Shown: one piece after another, positions 13,615 to 20,851 of the stretch | Position numbering within the stretch: the first letter of the stretch is position 1 | How the letters are laid out: each line of letters begins with the position of its first letter | Origin: Clostridiales bacterium | Lineage (GTDB): Bacteria > Bacillota > Clostridia > Oscillospirales > Acutalibacteraceae | Length of the DNA: 20,851 nt | Assembly: GCA_019419895.1 (NCBI GenBank) | Contig: JAHZIE010000041.1 | Location: 3,290-24,140, forward strand | Direction: 5' to 3' | Made by a program: the position numbers and the translations under genes | Notes under the pieces: model-generated | The model's input: the letters and a program-made list of their open reading frames with translations, nothing else | Database searches by the model: none | What the model was told of the DNA's origin: nothing

Positions 13615-15213
13615 TTATTGTTTTGATTCCAACGATTGTATATCATCCGCGATTTTTTTAAAAACTGGTCCGCAGGTTCCGCTGCCTGTGGTACCGTCCT
13701 CCGCGAGAACCACAATGGTATATTTAGGGGTATCAGAGGGAAAATATCCGGCATACCATGCCTGAATGACCGCATGGCCATCTTGAACCCATCCGGTTTC
13801 AGCCGTTGCTGTTTTCGCGCCGGCGCCGCCGGTCTCCGGCGCACCTGTATAAGCGCCTCCGTCTTGGACTGCGGCGATCATAAACTGCTGAAGCTGAATG
13901 GCGGTGGACATGGACATCAATTGTTTTGGCTCCGTTGCCTGTCCTGTTTTTGTCAGCCTTCCTCTTTCATCCACAGTGCCTTCTATCAGGGTGGGCGTAC
14001 GGTAAATTCCATTAGCGGCTATGGTATTGATATAGGCCGCAATCTGCAAAGGGGTCGCCATCAGATCCCCTTGCCCGAAAGAAAAGTTTGCAAGAGCTGC
14101 TGGAGCCTCCAGGGATTTTAAGGTCGGCAGCTGTCCCTTTAAGGATGCAATTCCGGGCGCCAGCTGAATGGAAGCGCCAAATCCCATTTTTTGCGCCGTT
14201 GAAAGGAGCTTATCGGCGCCGATTAATTCAGACATATGGATAAAATAGCAGTTACAGGAATTCGCCACCGCCCCCTGCATATCCAGTTGGCCGTGGGCCG
14301 TCCGGTTGATACACTGAAAGGTATGTTCCGCGTAATCAGTGGTTCCGGTACAGAGATAATCCAGACTAACTCCTTTTTCCAGAGCAGCCTGGGCAGCTAC
14401 AAGCTTAAAGATGGAACCCACATTATAGGATTCCAACGTCCGATTGAGCATGGGAGAATGCGTATTTTCCAAGCTTTCAGAAACATTATCGGGAGAAAAT
14501 CCCGGGGTGCTGGCCATCGCTTTTATTTTGCCAGTGGAAACTTCCATAATCACAACAGAGCCTGTTTCCAACAATTCATTTGCAGCGGTTTCAGCAATCT
14601 TTTGAATATCCCTGTCAATGGTCAGAGCGATTCCCTTTTGGCTTTCAGCGATAGTATCCGAGATTTCCACGGAACCACCTGTCAACACCCGTCCGACGGC
14701 ATCCACCTTATAGGATACTCTGACATGGTAATCGCCGGATAGTAGCTCGTTATAAGCCTCTTCAATCCCGCTCACACCAACCCCTTCACTGTCTAAATAA
14801 CCAATCAAATGAACCGCGGTCTGTTCTTCGGTATAATGCTGAGGAACCTGGAAACAGTAAATTCCTTCACAATCCCTGATTTCAGCGGGAACATCAACAA
14901 TAATAGGCTTTCCTGACTGGAGTCTTTCCGTAATTGTTTTGGCTCCCATACGCCCCGTAACATCCGACAGCCCGGAAAGTGCCATAGGGGTTGGAAACAC
15001 CACCGTCTTCCAGACCTTTTTACTGTTGGTCAGCGGAAGCTGGTTGCAGTCATATATGGTTCCCCGCGTCTCAGCGACATCGAGACGGTAGGTTGACTGC
15101 CTTTGCGCGGCCTGCGCCAGCTTTTCCCCTTCTGTCAGGCATAACACACCCACCGTCATTCCAAAGGTGACAACAATAATGAGACAAAAAGAAATTACAG
15201 CCCTTTTTTTCAT
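13615..15213 (-). CDS. Class B penicillin-binding protein (transpeptidase)
   Basis: The 532-aa product cross-links peptidoglycan on the outer face of the membrane. It has an N-terminal anchor (about residues 5-26), then a dimerization-type region with ETRGTIYDCN (48-57) and VSGIEEAYNELLSGDY, as in PBP2/SpoVD/PbpI relatives. The transpeptidase domain follows, with the nucleophile motif SIFK (267-270), SCN (319-321) and KTAT (467-470). The last replaces the usual KTGT, with Ala for the conserved Gly. FSFGQGDLMATPLQIAAYIN is also typical. There is no PASTA domain. The GGGGGAG site gives the ATG start. It follows the U32 gene by 167 nt. Bacillus subtilis has pbpI (yrrR) near yrrO and alaS, so this may be the positional counterpart, but a division, elongation or sporulation role is not settled. 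Confidence 0.92.
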   Translation of the reverse strand: MKKRAVISFCLIIVVTFGMTVGVLCLTEGEKLAQAAQRQSTYRLDVAETRGTIYDCNQLPLTNSKKVWKTVVFPTPMALSGLSDVTGRMGAKTITERLQSGKPIIVDVPAEIRDCEGIYCFQVPQHYTEEQTAVHLIGYLDSEGVGVSGIEEAYNELLSGDYHVRVSYKVDAVGRVLTGGSVEISDTIAESQKGIALTIDRDIQKIAETAANELLETGSVVIMEVSTGKIKAMASTPGFSPDNVSESLENTHSPMLNRTLESYNVGSIFKLVAAQAALEKGVSLDYLCTGTTDYAEHTFQCINRTAHGQLDMQGAVANSCNCYFIHMSELIGADKLLSTAQKMGFGASIQLAPGIASLKGQLPTLKSLEAPAALANFSFGQGDLMATPLQIAAYINTIAANGIYRTPTLIEGTVDERGRLTKTGQATEPKQLMSMSTAIQLQQFMIAAVQDGGAYTGAPETGGAGAKTATAETGWVQDGHAVIQAWYAGYFPSDTPKYTIVVLAEDGTTGSGTCGPVFKKIADDIQSLESKQ

Positions 15214-15380
15214 ACAGCTCCCCCGATTTCCCTTTTAATATATAGTGGTAGTATGGGAAGCTTGAGGAATTTTATTCGTACGGGCCGGACAGACAGCAAA
15301 AGCTCAGCTTTCATAGAAAAATGCTATCACTCGAGCCCAAAAATATAAGGTCAAAATATTTATTTCACATCAAAAGCCGG

Positions 15381-16610
15381 TCAGCAGTTTTCCTTATCTG
15401 CAAGGACCTTTCTTAAAAAAGCTCCAGGCTTAACGGGACGAGGACAGGCCATATGGACAATCATCATCGCGTGAGACGCTGATTCGATGGGCAGTCCGGC
15501 AATATCCGTCATCTGCTGTGCGGTGATTGAGAAGGATGGAGTGCCTGGTTCCAAAATTTCCAAAATATCCCCTTGAAAGAAACGATTCCGCTGGGAAAGA
15601 GTGAGAATCCCATTTTCCCAGTGTTCTGCAACACCAACCACTTCATAAGTCCTCACATATCCTCCTGTATGATAGACCTGTCCGGGAGAATTGCCGAGAT
15701 AAAATCCTGTGCAATATTCCCTGTGACTGATTTTATATACCTCCTCCCTCACCTGTGGATCCAGATGATAATGCTCCGGATCGGCAAGATATTTATTTAA
15801 GGCGCAGCGGTATGCATTGGTAGTGAGGGCGACATAATAGGAGGATTTTGCCCTGCCTTCAATTTTCAGGCTGGTAATTCCCGCCTGGACCAGTTCGGGA
15901 AGATGATCTATCATGCACATATCCTTTGAATTCAAAAAATAGGTGCCATCTGTACTTTCAATCACAGGAAAATATTGATTTGGCCTTTTTTCTTCCATAA
16001 GGGCATATTTCCAACGGCATGGCTGAGCGCAGTCGCCTCGGTTGGCGTCTCTTCCCGTCAGGTATTCTGAAATGAGGCACCTTCCAGAAAAGGACATGCA
16101 CATGGCGCCGTGAACAAAAGCCTCAAGTTCCATATCAGCCGGAATTTTAGCGCGAATTTCTGCTATTTCTTCCAAAGTAAGCTCTCTGGCCAAAACTGCC
16201 CTTTTAGCCCCCAGTTCATAAAAAAAGTTTGCACTTTCATAATTGACAATTCCGGCCTGCGTTGATATATGTATCTCAGCGCATGGTATGGTTTTTCTAA
16301 TGGAGTGAAAAACTCCCAAATCAGATACGATATAGGCATCCACCCCCGCCTGGGCGGCATTTTGAATGAACTGAGGAAGCCTGGCAATTTCATTATTCCT
16401 CGGAAGAATATTGCAGGTCAGATAGATTTTCACCCCATGACTATGGGCGTAATTCACCCCCTCCTCCAGCTGAGCCTGTGAAAAATTAGCGGAGGAAGCC
16501 CGCATTCCATATTCTTGTCCTCCTAAATAAACGGCATCTGCACCAAAATCCACAGCCGCCTTCAGACGCTCCAAATCCCCCGCCGGTGACAGCAATTCAA
16601 TAGATTTCAT
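15381..16610 (-). CDS. U32 family peptidase-like protein, probable tRNA U34 hydroxylation protein (TrhP/YrrO-like)
   Basis: The 409-aa product begins ELLSPAGDLERLKAAVDFGA (residues 5-24), the start shared by U32 proteins, and carries the family signature EAFVHGAMCMSFSGRCLIS (163-181). It has further Cys in GDCAQPCRW (C194, C198) that with C171 and C178 could hold an iron-sulfur cluster. Although named collagenase-like peptidases, Firmicute relatives such as YrrO/TrhP act in prephenate-dependent hydroxylation of tRNA uridine-34. That is the likelier role here given length and location near mltG and alaS, as in B. subtilis. AAAGGA stands 10-11 nt before the ATG. An intrinsic terminator just upstream separates it from mltG. 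Only one U32 gene is visible; B. subtilis has a pair (yrrN, yrrO). Confidence 0.9.
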   Translation of the reverse strand: MKSIELLSPAGDLERLKAAVDFGADAVYLGGQEYGMRASSANFSQAQLEEGVNYAHSHGVKIYLTCNILPRNNEIARLPQFIQNAAQAGVDAYIVSDLGVFHSIRKTIPCAEIHISTQAGIVNYESANFFYELGAKRAVLARELTLEEIAEIRAKIPADMELEAFVHGAMCMSFSGRCLISEYLTGRDANRGDCAQPCRWKYALMEEKRPNQYFPVIESTDGTYFLNSKDMCMIDHLPELVQAGITSLKIEGRAKSSYYVALTTNAYRCALNKYLADPEHYHLDPQVREEVYKISHREYCTGFYLGNSPGQVYHTGGYVRTYEVVGVAEHWENGILTLSQRNRFFQGDILEILEPGTPSFSITAQQMTDIAGLPIESASHAMMIVHMACPRPVKPGAFLRKVLADKENC

Positions 16611-16633
16611 ATTTAAAAAATCCTTTCCCTGTT

Positions 16634-16684
16634 AAAAAAGTAAATAGAAGAGAAGGGTTCTGCCGAAATGGGCAGGACCCTTCT
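16634..16684 (-). terminator. Intrinsic terminator between mltG and the U32 gene
   Basis: Arms 16651-16664 and 16671-16684 pair over 14 positions with one mismatch around a 6-nt loop (AGAAGGGT-CTGCC against GGCAG-ACCCTTCT). On the minus strand it is followed by CTTCTATTTACTTTTTT. It starts 13 nt after the mltG stop. Confidence 0.8.
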
Positions 16685-16697
16685 GTAATTATTATCG

Positions 16698-18104
16698 TTA
16701 GTCTACCAGGCTGGCTGTTTCAGCGGTTTCATCTGCGTCTTCAGGATTTTCCGTTCCATCAGGTTCCTCAATCTTTTCAACCTGGCTTGCAGTTTGAAGG
16801 TTTTTATTATGCTCCTGTAAGGTTCGGGCAAAATAAGCCTTTCCATTGACATCCATATTGAAGTAATAATAATTGGTATCTGCCGGATATAAGGCGGCCC
16901 TGATGGCATTTAAGCCTGGGTTGCAGATCGGTCCGGGAGGCAGTCCCTGAATATTATAAGTGTTATATTTGCTTGTTTCAGAGTAACCTTCCGGCATAGT
17001 ATCCTTGGTATATGGATAATAATCGGTTGTATTGGACTGAAGGTTCGGGAATTGTTCAGGATGCTCCAGACGGTTATGGAATACGGAAGAAACCTTGGCC
17101 ATATCCTCGGTTTTGGCTTCCTTTTCAATTAAGGAAGCAAGGGTCAGCACCTCATCCATCGTCATTCCAATTTCTTCGGCGCGGTCAAGCATTTCCCTGG
17201 TAATTCGGGTATTATAGGCATTCAAGAAGCGACGGATAGCAGTTTTTGGCTTTTCATAGCAATAAAATTCATATGTGTCAGGGAACAGATAGCCTTCCAA
17301 AGCATAAATACGATCCTCATTTTCAGGAATTTCCTTCACAAAGCTATAGTTCTGAAAATCTTCTATCTTATTGACCTCTTCCAGGAACTCCTCCTTGGAG
17401 CATACATTGGAATCCTCCAATTGTTGCGCGATGCTTTCTACTGTACTGCCTTCAGGGAACATCAGTTTTACTGTATCCATACGGTTTGAGTTGATATTCA
17501 AGGCGTTAATAAGGGCTTCATAGTCCAAATCGGACGGAATGGTATATTTGCCGGGGGAAAAGACAGCGTCTGTCAGCTTGGCATAGAGGCGGAAAAAGAA
17601 AGGCTCATTGATAGCGCCGCTTTCCGAAAGCTGATTTACAACATCATCCAACTCTGTTTCCGGCGTAATTTCTACAGTGATTTCTTCCTCAGACCGGTTA
17701 ACACCAAGAAGATCATAAGCGCCGCGGATCAGAAACTGAGACAAAATAAGTACCGAAAAACAAATGACTACGGCATAAATCATCGAATAAAGGCAGCCAT
17801 TCTTTTTTTGTTTTTTCTTTTTCTTCTTTTTCCCTTTTTGGCCCGCTGCTGAAGGCGGATCAGAGTGGTATTTTTCATATCCTTCCGCAGCCTGCCCGCT
17901 GTGGCTGGAAATTTCCTTTCCTTCCTCCAGCAGCTCCTGAGAGTGGGTGCTGGGAGAAGAAACTGGATCTGGATCCTGCTCTAAAAGAGTAGGATCAATC
18001 TCAAGCTTGAATTCTTTGATTTTTTTCTGCCGCAGCTCCGGCAGATTGCTTTCTTCCTCGTTGCCTTTGGGGGAACTGGAAAAAATATCATGTTTATCGC
18101 CCAA
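16698..18104 (-). CDS. mltG: Endolytic murein transglycosylase MltG
   Basis: MltG cleaves nascent glycan strands at the membrane and sets their length. The start is a TTG at 18102-18104, 8 nt after a perfect GGAGG (18113-18117); a longer reading would place the GGAGG inside the gene. The 468-aa product has a ~100-residue acidic, Ser/Gln-rich cytoplasmic tail ending in a lysine-rich tract (KGKKKKKKKQKK, about 90-101), one membrane span (about 104-126), and a LysM-like region. The YceG domain follows, with the catalytic Glu in LEGYLFPDTYEF (E270), then LTLASLIEKEAK, LQSNTTDYYPY and YNIQGLPPGPICNPG. The C-terminus is an acidic tail. It lies 53 nt after the cyclo-ligase gene and is followed by a terminator. 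Confidence 0.95.
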   Translation of the reverse strand: MGDKHDIFSSSPKGNEEESNLPELRQKKIKEFKLEIDPTLLEQDPDPVSSPSTHSQELLEEGKEISSHSGQAAEGYEKYHSDPPSAAGQKGKKKKKKKQKKNGCLYSMIYAVVICFSVLILSQFLIRGAYDLLGVNRSEEEITVEITPETELDDVVNQLSESGAINEPFFFRLYAKLTDAVFSPGKYTIPSDLDYEALINALNINSNRMDTVKLMFPEGSTVESIAQQLEDSNVCSKEEFLEEVNKIEDFQNYSFVKEIPENEDRIYALEGYLFPDTYEFYCYEKPKTAIRRFLNAYNTRITREMLDRAEEIGMTMDEVLTLASLIEKEAKTEDMAKVSSVFHNRLEHPEQFPNLQSNTTDYYPYTKDTMPEGYSETSKYNTYNIQGLPPGPICNPGLNAIRAALYPADTNYYYFNMDVNGKAYFARTLQEHNKNLQTASQVEKIEEPDGTENPEDADETAETASLVD

Positions 18105-18157
18105 TAGAGTAACCTCCAAACTTTTATGTTATTTCTATTATAAAAACATGGCGTGTT

Positions 18158-18742
18158 TTATTTTCTTATTTCGTAAATAGCCTGTTCAGTAAAGAGAACG
18201 TCCACATGGCGGTCGTGGGGTTCCGCAGGAAGCTGATATGCTTTATTTTCTTCGTAGCACAGCCCCGCCGTATGCATATGGGGAAAACGACTGAGATAAC
18301 GATCATAGTATCCCTTTCCATAACCGAGGCGGTAGCCTTGCAGATCAAATCCAAGTCCTGGGACGATACACAGAGAACTTTCTTCCGGATAGATAGGACA
18401 GAGTATTGTTTCCTTGGGTTCTAAAATGCCATACGCGCCGGGAACCAGGTCATCCAGGGAAGAAATTGGGAAAAACTCCATTTCTCCATTCCCGCAGCAG
18501 CGCGGGACGGCAACCTGCTTTCCTGCAGCAAGGGCATCTGTACAGACGGTTTTGGTAGAAAGCTCATTTTCCTTAGCGATATACAAAAAAATAGAAGGAG
18601 CCATTTGATAGTAAGGATGCAGGATAATATTTCTCTGGATGATGGCTTCGGCATTTTCCTTCTTCTCAGGCGGCATGGAACGACGCAGCTGTTTGAACCG
18701 CTTCCTTAATGAGTCTTTTTCTTCATCAGGTGTTATTGGCAT
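18158..18742 (-). CDS. 5-formyltetrahydrofolate cyclo-ligase
   Basis: This ATP-dependent enzyme (MTHFS; YqgN/YgfA-type) turns 5-formyltetrahydrofolate into 5,10-methenyltetrahydrofolate and so returns it to the one-carbon pool. The 194-aa length is normal. The N-terminal helix has KDSLRKRFKQLRRSM, near the basic ATP-contacting region. The C-terminal half has IVPGLGFDLQGYRLGYGKGYYDRYL (split here as residues 127-150), whose GYGKGYYDRYL is the family hallmark. Its ATG lies inside the stop region of the DJ-1 gene (10-nt overlap), so translation is probably coupled. It is followed by mltG after 53 nt. Confidence 0.95.
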   Translation of the reverse strand: MPITPDEEKDSLRKRFKQLRRSMPPEKKENAEAIIQRNIILHPYYQMAPSIFLYIAKENELSTKTVCTDALAAGKQVAVPRCCGNGEMEFFPISSLDDLVPGAYGILEPKETILCPIYPEESSLCIVPGLGFDLQGYRLGYGKGYYDRYLSRFPHMHTAGLCYEENKAYQLPAEPHDRHVDVLFTEQAIYEIRK

Positions 18743-19275
18743 TGAATCCCTGCTTTCAAATCAGAGGCTGTTTTTGCCCCGCAAAAAATTCCGACGAGTT
18801 TCAGTCCAAACTCGACTGCAACTCCGGCACCTTTTGCAGTAATCATATTGCCGTCTTCACACACCGGCTCTGCCGATAAAACCGCTCCTCTCAGTTCCTC
18901 CTCAAATCCCGGATAGCAGACGGCTTCCTTTCCTTCCAAAAGGCCAAGATGCCCAAGAATAGAGGGCGCCGCACAAATCGCGGCAATATACTTTTTATTT
19001 TCAGCGCAAAAAACGACAGCCCTCTGCACATCCGGAGATCTTTCCAGATTTTTTGTTCCTGGCATTCCTCCCGGAAGAACAATACCATCCAGGGAAGATG
19101 TGAGGCGCATATGCTCCGGCAGGATATCACACCGGATGGTGATTCCATGTGCTCCAGTAATCTCCAAACCTCCGATGCCGATTGTTTTCACCTGGATGCC
19201 AGCACGGCGCAGTAGATCAATGGGAGCGATAGCCTCTATTTCTTCAAATCCGTCAGCTAAAAACACATATACCAT
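18733..19275 (-). CDS. DJ-1/PfpI family protein
   Basis: The 180-aa product has the DJ-1 fold landmarks: VYVFLADGFEEIEAIAPIDL at the N-terminus with the conserved Glu (E14), GIVLPGGMPG (64-73), and the nucleophile-elbow Cys in AAICAAPSILG (C101). It is of the YajL/ThiJ-like single-domain type. Proteins of this group have been described as oxidative-stress chaperones or glyoxalase/deglycase-like enzymes; the exact activity cannot be read from sequence and is debated for the family. AGGAGG sits at ideal distance from the ATG. It follows the acetyltransferase gene by 25 nt and overlaps the cyclo-ligase gene, so these genes form one transcript. Confidence 0.93.
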   Translation of the reverse strand: MVYVFLADGFEEIEAIAPIDLLRRAGIQVKTIGIGGLEITGAHGITIRCDILPEHMRLTSSLDGIVLPGGMPGTKNLERSPDVQRAVVFCAENKKYIAAICAAPSILGHLGLLEGKEAVCYPGFEEELRGAVLSAEPVCEDGNMITAKGAGVAVEFGLKLVGIFCGAKTASDLKAGIQCQ

Positions 19276-19300
19276 AAGAACAAACCTCCTTGCAGTTGAA

Positions 19301-20179
19301 TCAGCTCAGCTCCAATCCAATATAGGGAGCTTTGCGCTGTCCGTCATATCTAGGACAATCTTTTTGAAGATACTGGAGCATTCCAAAAGGAACCATTTCC
19401 CCTTCTTCCGGGAACAACGGGCTGTTGACCGGAAGACGAAAATGGTACATTCCACATCGCTCCAAGGTTAAGATCTGATAGGCCAAAGAGGGCAAGGTCA
19501 GTTCATCCGCAAGAAGCTCAGTAACCTCCCCCATACTTTCCCCCTTACGGAAAAAAGCGTAACCAATATTTCCTCTCAATGCAGCCGAAAGAACATTCCC
19601 TCCCGATATCCGATAGAATCTTTTGGCAAAGCTCACCGCGTCACGTCCCCAGATAATATTGCCCTCCTGCTCTACCAGTTCCATAGTCCTGACAGAAGCA
19701 AGCAGCTTGCTGGAAATATTCGCGGTTCCTCCCTTTCCACCGAAAGCTATAGCTTTCAGCCGAGATTTCTCTATTTTAACATTTCTGGTATAAAAAAAGG
19801 TTTCATATCCGAATTTTCCGTAATAAAGGAAAAGGCTTTGGGTGGCAGGAACCAAAACAGAACATGCCATCCCTCTCTGTCTGCCCAATTCCTCGGCAAA
19901 TTCGAGCAACTGGGACATACAGCCCTGATTCCGGTAGTTTGGCAGAGTACTCGCGGCATAAATATACTGTACAGGAAAAAGCTTCCCCTCCAATCTAATT
20001 TTCGCCTCTAAAAGATACAGCCCGGAGACCACCTCACCATCCTTTTGAAATACAAGACAATTTTCCGGGCGAAAGCGGTATTTTAAAAAATATCGGGTAA
20101 CCCTCATTGGATCGTTAAAGCTGGAACGCCAAAGCTTATCCAGCTGACGCTCCATTCCCTTTTCAGCAAGACCAATCAT
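19301..20179 (-). CDS. GNAT family N-acetyltransferase, Eis-like
   Basis: The 292-aa product has an N-terminal GNAT domain. Its acetyl-CoA pyrophosphate loop is at STLPNYRNQGCMSQLLEFAE (residues 77-96), of the R-x-x-G-x type with N and Q between, followed by SLFLYYGKFGYE (115-126). The remaining ~160 residues form a second region, and the whole length fits the Eis-like two-part acetyltransferases of Firmicutes. These use acetyl-CoA on amines; the substrate here is unknown. GGAAGG precedes the ATG. It sits 50 nt after the DUF2156 gene and 25 nt before the DJ-1 gene, so it belongs to the same operon. Confidence 0.88.
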   Translation of the reverse strand: MIGLAEKGMERQLDKLWRSSFNDPMRVTRYFLKYRFRPENCLVFQKDGEVVSGLYLLEAKIRLEGKLFPVQYIYAASTLPNYRNQGCMSQLLEFAEELGRQRGMACSVLVPATQSLFLYYGKFGYETFFYTRNVKIEKSRLKAIAFGGKGGTANISSKLLASVRTMELVEQEGNIIWGRDAVSFAKRFYRISGGNVLSAALRGNIGYAFFRKGESMGEVTELLADELTLPSLAYQILTLERCGMYHFRLPVNSPLFPEEGEMVPFGMLQYLQKDCPRYDGQRKAPYIGLELS

Positions 20180-20229
20180 GTTGTAATCCGCCTTCCTTTT
20201 TGGAAAATCAGCACCACTTAGGGACGGCT

Positions 20230-20851
20230 CTAAACTTTTAAGGATGCTGTATATTTTTCGAGCAGAAATGCCGGGTGATAGGAAAGCTTGGCCTTTCTTA
20301 AACCCGGAAGCCCCATATCCTCTTCTCTGTTAATATATTTATAGCACAAAAGCCGCCGGCTTGCAAATTCATGATTTATCATAGCGTAGGCACCTTCATA
20401 TTCGGTGAGCGCCTTTTCAAAATGCAGGACAAACACTTCAGGATTTAATTCCTCACCGATCGTAAAGGCGATTACACGGCCGTCCACCCTGAGAAGGCCG
20501 CCCAAAAGGCCGAGTTCGCTTTTTTCAGTCAATGCCAGCCGAATGGCCTCAAATTCCTGTACATAATCAGAACTATTTCCATCTTTGTGATTTTTGTCCC
20601 TCCAAATGGCGGCCATTTGGAGGCATTCTCCGGCATTTTCTTCTGTGATATCCTCATATACATAAGAATAAAGGCGTTTAAATTTTGAAATATGGTTGCG
20701 CTTGGAATGATATTTTTTTCCAGAAAGGGCGGCAAGATCCTGTGAATAATAAATATAATCCCAATCATCTCTTCTGGGCTCAAAAGAAAAAAGTCCAGGC
20801 ATACATGCTTCCATTCTTTCACAGCCCTCCCGAGTAACGCCAAACATCTGG
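20230..20851 (-). CDS. DUF2156 (phosphatidylglycerol lysyltransferase C-terminal-like) protein, 5' end off window
   Basis: The visible ~206 residues lack the N-terminus; the frame is open to the window edge, and the Met in MFGVT is internal. They show DWDYIYYSQDLAALSGKKYH, SKRNHISKF, GGLLRVDGRVIAFTIGEELN, VFVLHFEKALTEYEGAYAMI, NHEFASR and YINREEDMGLPGLRKAK. These form a GNAT-like fold as in the catalytic part of MprF and in stand-alone DUF2156 proteins. MprF transfers lysine from Lys-tRNA to phosphatidylglycerol. A stand-alone soluble protein without the flippase part need not do this, and its substrate is unknown. It is the first visible gene of the minus-strand operon and is paired with another acyltransferase-fold protein. 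Confidence 0.88.
   Translation of the reverse strand, partial: QMFGVTREGCERMEACMPGLFSFEPRRDDWDYIYYSQDLAALSGKKYHSKRNHISKFKRLYSYVYEDITEENAGECLQMAAIWRDKNHKDGNSSDYVQEFEAIRLALTEKSELGLLGGLLRVDGRVIAFTIGEELNPEVFVLHFEKALTEYEGAYAMINHEFASRRLLCYKYINREEDMGLPGLRKAKLSYHPAFLLEKYTASLKV

Overview
The window reads as a chromosomal segment of a low-to-moderate GC Firmicute, most likely a Clostridia member (Oscillospirales/Ruminococcaceae-like). The basis is AGGAGG-type ribosome binding sites, textbook sigma-A promoters, three classical Gram-positive leader RNAs (cobalamin riboswitch, lysine riboswitch, alanine T-box), intrinsic terminators, and family-level resemblance of the proteins. I cannot name the species. 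There is no CRISPR array, no tRNA/rRNA, and no intact insertion sequence or prophage.

Region 1 (1-3.8 kb) is the accessory, partly decayed end. A minus-strand lipoprotein of the periplasmic-binding class runs off the left edge. It lies behind a complete promoter, cobalamin riboswitch and terminator, so it is probably a B12/corrinoid or cobalt-chelate uptake component. Beyond it lie a decayed sensor histidine kinase relic, a frameshifted unknown gene, an intact 161-aa unknown gene, and a TetR-type regulator with a 10+10 bp inverted repeat over its own promoter.

Region 2 (3.7-8.4 kb) holds queA (queuosine tRNA modification) on the minus strand. It is divergent from a lysine/diaminopimelate block on the plus strand: lysine riboswitch, asd, dapA, terminator, dapB. 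The three enzymes are consecutive: Asd makes aspartate semialdehyde, DapA condenses it with pyruvate, and DapB reduces the product. They supply diaminopimelate/lysine for cell wall and protein. The riboswitch senses the end product.

Region 3 (8.2-9.1 kb) contains palindromic intergenic DNA and a sialate O-acetylesterase pseudogene whose catalytic motifs are hit by nonsense mutations.

Region 4 (9.2-20.85 kb) is a long minus-strand housekeeping tract. Read in the direction of transcription it is: DUF2156 protein (partial), Eis-like GNAT acetyltransferase, DJ-1/PfpI protein, 5-formyltetrahydrofolate cyclo-ligase, mltG, U32 family protein (TrhP-like), class B penicillin-binding protein, then T-box-alaS, a HinT-type HIT protein and an Apt-like phosphoribosyltransferase. 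The alaS / mltG / U32 / PBP neighbourhood recalls the Bacillus subtilis alaS-yrrL-yrrO-yrrR(pbpI) region, so this part is conserved core genome.

I found no convincing new multi-gene system. The most interesting points are the regulatory RNAs and operators, the KTAT variant of the PBP KTG motif, the long charged cytoplasmic tail of MltG, the unknown 161-aa gene with an A7 junction to a decayed downstream gene, and the two legible gene relics.
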